From Halisarca cf. caerulea (lineage: Eukaryota; Porifera; Demospongiae; Chondrillida; Halisarcidae): DNA of 12,500 nt. The position numbers and the translations under genes were made by a program. Where the stretch lies: assembly GCA_963170055.1 (NCBI GenBank), contig CAUJGJ010000397.1, positions 8,874,301-8,886,800 on the forward strand, in the 5' to 3' direction. Below the pieces are notes generated by a model. The model had not been told where the DNA came from and did not search any database. It saw only the letters and a program-made list of their open reading frames with translations. Positions 8,036 to 12,500 of the stretch are shown here, piece after piece. Each line of letters begins with the position of its first letter. Positions within the stretch are counted from its first letter, which is position 1.

Positions 8036-9093
8036 GTTCTTCAAGAGCTTCACCGCAACCATCCCGGAGTTGTCAAGATGAAGATGCTTGCATGAAGCTA
8101 CCTATGGTGGCCGGGACTTGACCACAACATTGAAGCACTGGTAAAGGAATGTGTATCGTGCCAGCAGAACAAGCCCTCACCTCCTGTGGCTCCACTTCAA
8201 CCATGGATTTGGCCGTCCAAGCCGTGGGAACGGATACACGTTGATTTTGCTGGCCCCTTTCAAGACAAGATGTTTTTCATTGCAGTAGATGCACATTCAA
8301 AGTGGCCAGAGGTCTACGAGGTTGGTAACAGCACCGCCGAAGGTACAGTCCGCGTACTCCGACACATCTTTGCAGCTTATGGAATTCCACATCAGCTTGT
8401 TTCGGACAACGGGCCACAATTTGTTGCTCAAGCCTTTACAGACTTCTTGAAACAAAACGGAGTGAAGCACATTCGATGTTCTCCTTACCACCATCTTCGA
8501 ATGGATTGGCTGAAAGATTTGTCCGCACTTTCAAGGCAGCAATGAAGGCAGGGCGAAATGACGGAATTCCCTTGTCACAAAGGCTAACAAATTTCCTTTT
8601 GGGTTATCGTGCGACACCACATTCAACCACAAATCGCTCACCCAGTCAGTTGTTCCTGAACCGAGAACTTCGTACTCGTCTGGATCTCTTGAAACCAGAT
8701 GTCTCAAGGAATGTTGCTCAGGAGCAAGCGTCACAGATGTTACACCATGACAAGTCAGCCAAGGCAAGAGAATTTCAAGCTGGTCAAGCAGTATGGGTAC
8801 GAGATGTGCTTCGAAAGCAGTGGGTAAAAGGCTACATTAGCGAAAGGAGCGCACTATACTCGTACAAAGTCTGCACTGAAGATGGAAAACAATGGAGAAG
8901 GCATGTTGACCAACTGAAGGACCGACAAATTCCTGCTAACAGTTCTGATACTTCACCTCTATCAACATCAGAAGACGCCTTTACGTCATATCCAGACGGA
9001 CCCCAGTCAGTTGAATCACAGTCCAACATGCTGCTACCTGTAGCTCGCTATCCCCAGCGTGTGAGGCATCCGCCAGACCGTTTGACCTATTGA
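8036..9093 (+). pseudogene. pol: Integrase part of pol, with nonsense and frameshift lesions
   Basis: This is the C-terminal continuation of the polyprotein after the nested element. The HHCC zinc domain has His codons at 8051 and 8060 and Cys codons at 8150 and 8159, with YLWWPG between. The catalytic core has Asp at 8243 (HVDFAG), Asp at 8405 (SDNGPQF) and Glu at 8512 (LAERF), so the DDE triad is present. A GPY/F-like module follows at about 8790-8920 (AVWVRD ... WVKGYI ... HVDQLK), and the frame ends in TGA at 9091-9093. No chromodomain is seen. Two lesions exist: an in-frame TGA at 8093-8095, where the family usually has Arg (a CGA to TGA change is the simplest reading), and a 1-base loss near 8489-8493 that shifts the frame just before the catalytic Glu. 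Confidence 0.9.
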
Positions 9094-9135
9094 CTATTAT
9101 CTGTATGGTGCTATTCTTGTTTTTTTTATTTATGT

Positions 9136-9147
9136 GGGGGAGGAAAA
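9136..9147 (+). promoter_or_regulatory. Polypurine tract
   Basis: GGGGGAGGAAAA lies immediately before the TG of the 3' LTR and after a T-rich run (9119-9129). It is the expected plus-strand primer for reverse transcription. Confidence 0.9.
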
Positions 9148-9439
9148 TGTAGTGTATTACAGCATGGTTGCAGATTGTACTTAGGCTTTAATGTATCTGT
9201 GTGTCCTACCCCTCATTGTGTTAAGGTGGCTGTAGTTAAATGATTAGCTGTGAGTAGACGATTGTATGATTGCTTTGTAGGTGTAGTTCAGGCTCAGTGT
9301 GTAATCAGTCAGTTCTAACAGTGGTAGTTAGGTTAGGTAGTTGTTGTAGTTTTTCTTTAGTTGGTAGCGTTTATTCATTGATTGACATTGTTGTTCGTCA
9401 TCGCATACTTGAGCTCGGATTTCATCAACATACACAACA
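9148..9439 (+). repeat. 3' LTR (292 bp)
   Basis: It has the same length as the 5' LTR with three transitions (9273, 9372, 9424). It is followed directly by the TCCTC duplication at 9440-9444 and then by the minus-strand host gene. The match in length and the intact ends show that no recombination or solo-LTR formation has occurred. Confidence 0.95.
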
Positions 9440-10548
9440 TCCTCCTCTGGACGATTTGCTGACCGAAGAATAGCTGCACTATTCTGATGACACTGCCAAC
9501 AGAGATCTGACATTGGCTTCATGATCACAACTGAAGGCAACCATGTCTTCCACAGCTTGCAAAAGGTGGAATAAGCAACCGTGTGGACAGTTTCATCCTC
9601 TTCAGCAGCTACATGGTAGACTCACCAGATGCCTCTCTTTGAAACACTTGATGGAAGAAGCTTTATGTCAGTACGACTATATCCTGGTACTCTTCCTGGC
9701 AAAAGCAAACCATTCTGCTCCGTATAATTGAGGAGAAATCGTACAACATACTCGATGGACGAGAAAGAGAGGGCATGGTGAGGTTTCCTTTTGGTGTTGC
9801 CATGGATACGTGGTGTGAGGCCATGTGCTTTCAAGCTTTTCATCAAATTTTTGAGTCTTCTCACCTATAGTGTGCAGGATCCGGAACATCTTCACACATA
9901 CCTGCTTGTCTTGGTAGTAATAAGAAACTCTGGGCCTCTCACGTTCTCATGCAACATGCCTGGATGCAGTCACTACACCTGTACTGCTGTTGGTATGGGC
10001 GCGCAGCTGCCCTAAAATCACCATATCCAGCTCACTTCTAGTAAGCTCTGCGCAAGACTGCCTAGCTGACAGGATGTCTTCACGTGATAACTGTGTACAG
10101 CACTGTTTCCCATCACCACCCTTTTTGCATCCACATCCAGCCATCACGAAGTCTGATACAGTTTTTTCCTCCTGAATGTCACTGGGAAGAGTCTCAAGGG
10201 GGATATCAAATTCAACTTGTGCTGTCTGCATTGCCTCACGAACTCGTTCTTCTGTGTCAACCAGCCCATCAAGATCATCCTCTTCATCCTCCTGCTCAGT
10301 ATCACCACCCGCTTCAATATCACCAACACCACCGGACTCAAGCCCACCAATATCACTGGTCTCAAGACCATCCCTACCACCACTGAATCCACTGAACTCA
10401 AGATCACCCCTACCACCATCAACACCAGCGGACAGAAGACCACCACTATCACCACCAGACTCAAAACCATCCCTACCACCACCAACACTACCGGACTCAA
10501 GACCATCCCTACCACCACCGGATTCAAGATCACCCCTACCACCACCAA
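9440..10548 (-). pseudogene. Middle part of the DUF7869-like gene
   Basis: On the minus strand this follows the N-terminal repeat part and precedes 3273-4368. From the N-terminal side it holds a Gly-rich repeat region (down to about 10312), an acidic stretch (EQEDEEDD), a Cys-rich motif (GCGCKKGGDGKQCC), a helical SRED...RSELD region, then 'RIHGNTKRKP', 'LPGRVPGYSRTDIKLLPSS' and finally 'MSDLCWQCHQNSAA', whose C-x-x-C probably pairs with the second C-x-x-C across the retrotransposon. Lesions are TGA at 9947-9949, a frame change near 9856-9862 consistent with loss of 2 bases in a GA repeat, and TGA at 9622-9624. Downstream of each the expected sequence resumes. The frame at 9441-9440 joins that at 4368 when one TCCTC is counted once. 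Family assignment is from memory; the continuity is seen directly. Confidence 0.72.
10312..10548 (-). repeat. Coding minisatellite, Gly-Gly-Arg-Asp-x-Leu-Glu-Ser repeats
   Basis: Degenerate tandem units of about 24-36 bp read on the minus strand as variants of GGGRDGLESG. They are in frame with the Cys-rich part of the gene. The same repeat resumes at 11738-12078 beyond the inserted element. The Thr-, Pro- or Val-rich open frames in other frames are shadows of it. Confidence 0.8.
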
Positions 10549-11737
10549 CACAGGGGCATTATAGTTGGTCTCAGGGAATGGGGATTTTAGGTGACAAAGT
10601 TCAGGAATGTCAAGAATTTGTCACTTTTTTGCCTACGTCACTTTTGTTCATCTGTAAACGTGGTAATGCGTCATTACATAGCGCTAGGTAGAAATACGTA
10701 TTTCGCAAACCAAAAAATAAAAACACAACTTTTTCCTTGTGAAAATGCAAGAAATTCAAGTCACATACATAGAAGTAAGCTTCGCAGATGCGAGATTCGT
10801 AAAAAAAAGTCACAATATACAGGAATGTTGTACTTGCGAACAAACATTAAGCTTATTCTAAAGAATTATCAACATTGAAATAACATGTGCGGCACATTTT
10901 GGGGAGATTCGGAAGGTACACAAAAGCAATAAACTAAGGGGCTTTCAAAACAAAACGATCGAGGTTTAACTCACCAATTTGCTTTACGAATCCATCGTAA
11001 ATCAATCAAAACTGAAGCTTTATAAACGGATTTCCTTAGCTGAGAAAACTATAACTGTCCAATAGAAGTTAGAATGGCATCCGATCGAATGTTGGAGGAT
11101 TTTCAGAAGGACTCCATGCGGCGCGAGAACCAAAAGCAAGTATACAGATGACGTAATTGCTCATAGTTACTGACGTCACCATTAAATGGCCGCTTTGAAG
11201 CCTCGCTCGTAAAGACCGTGTGATCCGGACGTGTAGATGATACGTATATCATTGAAAGAAGATATGGAACGTTTCAAAGTACTATTGTGTACATTCATAG
11301 TGTGAGCGGAGAAGATATAACCAGGTACGCCGATTATATAACCATTTTAAAGCCTAATTTTCACATTTTTAAAGCCACTAAACTACATTTTCCCTTATAA
11401 TTATCTCATTTAGAGTTATAATGTTTCCGCTCACGAATTACTTATTAAGTAAACTCTACTCTTTCATTTGATACCAATCTTGTGGCTCTTAGAGACCATC
11501 TACACGTCCGGACTTTGCCATTTGCTGCAAAAAGTGTACCTTTTTCAAAGCTAATTTTCCTTTTTGAAACATAAAGTATATACTTAAACCGTACACCAGT
11601 ATTTCGATAAATAACAATAAAACACACAGCGATTTTAAAAAGTAAGAAAATGCTTTGTCTTGAGCTGAAAATGCGCTAATATTTTAGCCACTTCGAAACG
11701 GCAGCCATTTTGCGTAACACACTATAATGAGCCTGTG
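10549..11737. mobile_element. 1.19-kb AT-rich DNA element with 17-bp inverted ends
   Basis: The left end CACAGGGGCATTATAGT (10549-10565) and the inverted right end CACAGGCTCATTATAGT (11721-11737) match at 15 of 17. The sequence outside both ends is the same kind of Gly-repeat minisatellite, and the coding frame is the same on both sides (1,191 bp including a possible 2-bp AA duplication). The interruption therefore looks like an insertion and not an intron, since no GT-AG borders fit. No transposase or other convincing frame is present. The interior holds a perfect palindrome GAAATACGTATTTC (10691-10704), CRE-type words (TGACGTAA near 11149, TGACGTCA at 11171-11178) and an inverted repeat system at 11224-11512. 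The superfamily is unassigned; the CAGGGGC-like end would fit several, including hAT, but no 8-bp duplication is visible. Confidence 0.65.
11224..11512. repeat. Two nested inverted repeat pairs with symmetric spacing
   Basis: The outer pair is TCCGGACGTGTAGATG (11224-11239) and its exact complement at 11497-11512. The inner pair is GTGAGCGGA...ATATAAC (11302-11321) and its complement at 11415-11434 (16 of 20). The gap between outer and inner member is 62 bp on both sides, although the gap sequences do not obviously match. Confidence 0.75.
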
Positions 11738-12087
11738 AACACCACTGAACAGAAGACCACCACTATCACCACCAGACTCAAGACTGTCCCTACCATCACC
11801 AACACTACCGGACTCAAGACCACCACAACCACCAAACTCAAGACCATCCCTACCACCACCGACACCATTGGGTTCAAGATCATGCCTACCACCACCAACG
11901 GACTCGAGATCACCCCTACCACCACCAACATCACCGAACTCGAGATCACTCCTACCACCACCAACACCACTGGACTCAAGATCACCACTACCACAACCGG
12001 ACTCAAGACCACCACTGACACCACTGGATTCAAGACTACCACCAACACCAACACGTAACTCAAGACTACCTGGATTGCTGGGGACAT
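11738..12087 (-). pseudogene. Exon 2 start of the DUF7869-like gene (Gly-rich repeat)
   Basis: The minus-strand frame is open from an acceptor at 12089-12088 (TAACTATGTTACAG, with a CTAAC branch-like word just upstream) down to the inserted element at 11737. It starts VPSNPGSLE and continues with GGGR-D-LES repeats, so it forms the first part of the low-complexity N-terminal region. Its frame is the one used at 10548 and below. Because of the insertion it can no longer be translated into the Cys-rich and catalytic parts. Confidence 0.6.
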
Positions 12088-12255
12088 CTGTAACATAGTT
12101 AGAAAATAATATTCAGTAATTGTATTTATTTAATATTATTTATTAATATTAGTACATGTATTATGAAATACTTAATTTTGCACAATACTAGCAGTGTACA
12201 TTGGCTTAGAAATACGTATGTTTGAAAAAACCAAACACCATTGCATCACGTGTAC
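12088..12255 (-). other. Intron 1 of the DUF7869-like gene
   Basis: This is a 168-bp, strongly AT-rich stretch bounded on the minus strand by GTACAC (donor, 12255-12250) and TTACAG (acceptor). The donor leaves one base (phase 1) and the acceptor exon supplies two, so the phases agree. The acceptor is good; the donor is of only moderate quality. Confidence 0.5.
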
Positions 12256-12428
12256 CTAAGTCAATTTCCATCTATTCATCATCAGTGTTGTCTTCAGAAT
12301 CATGTGCAGAAGAGCTAGGATAGCTAAAAAAAATCCTCTATCACCTCCAGCATCCTTTCCTGGTCCTCAGAAGACAAGTGCATGATGGAATTTATTGTTT
12401 TAGCAATTCCTCTGTTAGTGGCTGCCAT
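12256..12428 (-). pseudogene. Exon 1 of the DUF7869-like gene, with frame lesions
   Basis: The ATG at 12428-12426 (context CAGGATGG) opens a frame reading MAATNRGIAKTINSIMHLSS and then EDQERMLEVIEDFF, an amphipathic helical segment, which stops after an 8-base A/T homopolymer (12325-12332). One fewer base there would continue the frame into a Ser/Asp-rich acidic stretch (SSSAHDSEDNTDDE) until TAG at 12274-12272, followed by the donor. It is thus a short first exon carrying a probable homopolymer slip and a nonsense codon. The link to the rest of the gene rests on position, phase and style of composition and is less certain than the downstream parts. The 72 bases upstream show no promoter element I can name. 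Confidence 0.5.
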
Positions 12429-12500
12429 CCTGATAGTGTTATTCAGCTGTCAAGTGTGAAATTGTAAACTTGTAATGGTTGCTAGGTAACACAAACAATT

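Larger units (their letters stand above)
4374..9439 (+). mobile_element. Ty3/gypsy LTR retrotransposon, Mag/SURL-like, with nested insertion
   Basis: The element is 5,066 bp including a 476-bp nested insertion (7555-8030). It has 292-bp LTRs starting TG and ending CA, a tRNA-Ser-type primer site 4 bp after the 5' LTR, a purine tract right before the 3' LTR, and a 5-bp TCCTC target duplication. The order gag, protease, RT, RNase H, integrase defines Ty3/gypsy (Metaviridae). Two CCHC knuckles, a gag-pol in one frame and the Ser-type primer point to the Mag/SURL clade; this needs a tree. There is no envelope-like frame. Three transitions between the LTRs (about 1 percent) indicate a fairly recent insertion. 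It lies antisense within the minus-strand DUF7869-like gene. The copy is no longer coding-competent because of the insertion, a nonsense codon and a frameshift in integrase. Confidence 0.95.

Noticed and set aside
7673..8095. Cys-Val and His-Thr repeat proteins
   Set aside because: Translations of the GT microsatellite. Only the last residues of the plus-strand frame (from 8036) are real integrase sequence.
7550..8095. Programmed frameshift or stop readthrough between RNase H and integrase
   Set aside because: The frame change is fully explained by the nested element with its target duplication, and the TGA at 8093 lies within the zinc domain where related elements read through with a sense codon.
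10084..10691. Plus-strand Thr/Pro/Ser-rich (mucin-like) open frames, also at 11735-12098
   Set aside because: Shadows of the minus-strand Gly-rich coding repeat; the minus frame continues into the Cys-rich conserved part, the plus frames do not.
10549..11737. Intron in the DUF7869-like gene
   Set aside because: On the minus strand the borders are not GT...AG, while both ends form an inverted repeat, so an inserted element fits better.

Overview
The window looks like accessory, transposon-rich DNA from an invertebrate animal. A sponge or cnidarian is my best guess, because of the short GT-AG introns (59-106 bp on the left), the long microsatellites and the two expanded families of unknown function described below. 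This is inference; there is no species-diagnostic gene. I see no bacterial operon structure, rRNA, tRNA gene or CRISPR array.

Layout: (1) Positions 82-2694, plus strand: a split gene of the type I remember as DUF6589, found in many sponge and cnidarian proteins. From 966 on, eight exons join with consistent phases over 402 codons. An upstream exon at 82-507 belongs to it, and 508-965 between them holds two hairpins and a long (AT)n tract. (2) Positions 2695-3272: no gene seen. (3) Positions 3273-12428, minus strand: one broken gene of a second family, resembling DUF7869, with an RNase-H-like 'FDYA ... ADNCTGQNKNN ... HTKFSPD' signature. It is interrupted twice by mobile elements and carries several point lesions.

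(4) Positions 4374-9439, plus strand: a nearly complete Ty3/gypsy LTR retrotransposon (Mag/SURL-like by gene order, motifs and primer site). It has 292-bp LTRs differing at 3 sites, a 5-bp target duplication, a tRNA-Ser-type primer site overlapping the gag start codon, and a single gag-pro-RT-RNaseH-integrase frame. It sits inside gene 3, and the gene's frame continues across the target duplication. (5) Positions 7555-8030: a 476-bp MITE-like element with terminal inverted repeats and a 5-bp duplication, inserted between RNase H and integrase of element 4. It contains a roughly 200-bp (GT)n tract. The integrase also has a nonsense codon and a 1-base frameshift. (6) Positions 10549-11737: a 1.19-kb AT-rich element with 17-bp inverted ends, inserted in the N-terminal Gly-Asp-Leu-Glu-Ser repeat of gene 3. 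It contains two symmetrically spaced inverted repeat pairs.

The history reads as gene 3 first, then LTR element 4 inside it, then MITE 5 inside the LTR element, with element 6 independently inside gene 3. The two non-LTR gene families face each other and both look like candidates for poorly described DNA-transposon proteins. They are the part most worth following up.
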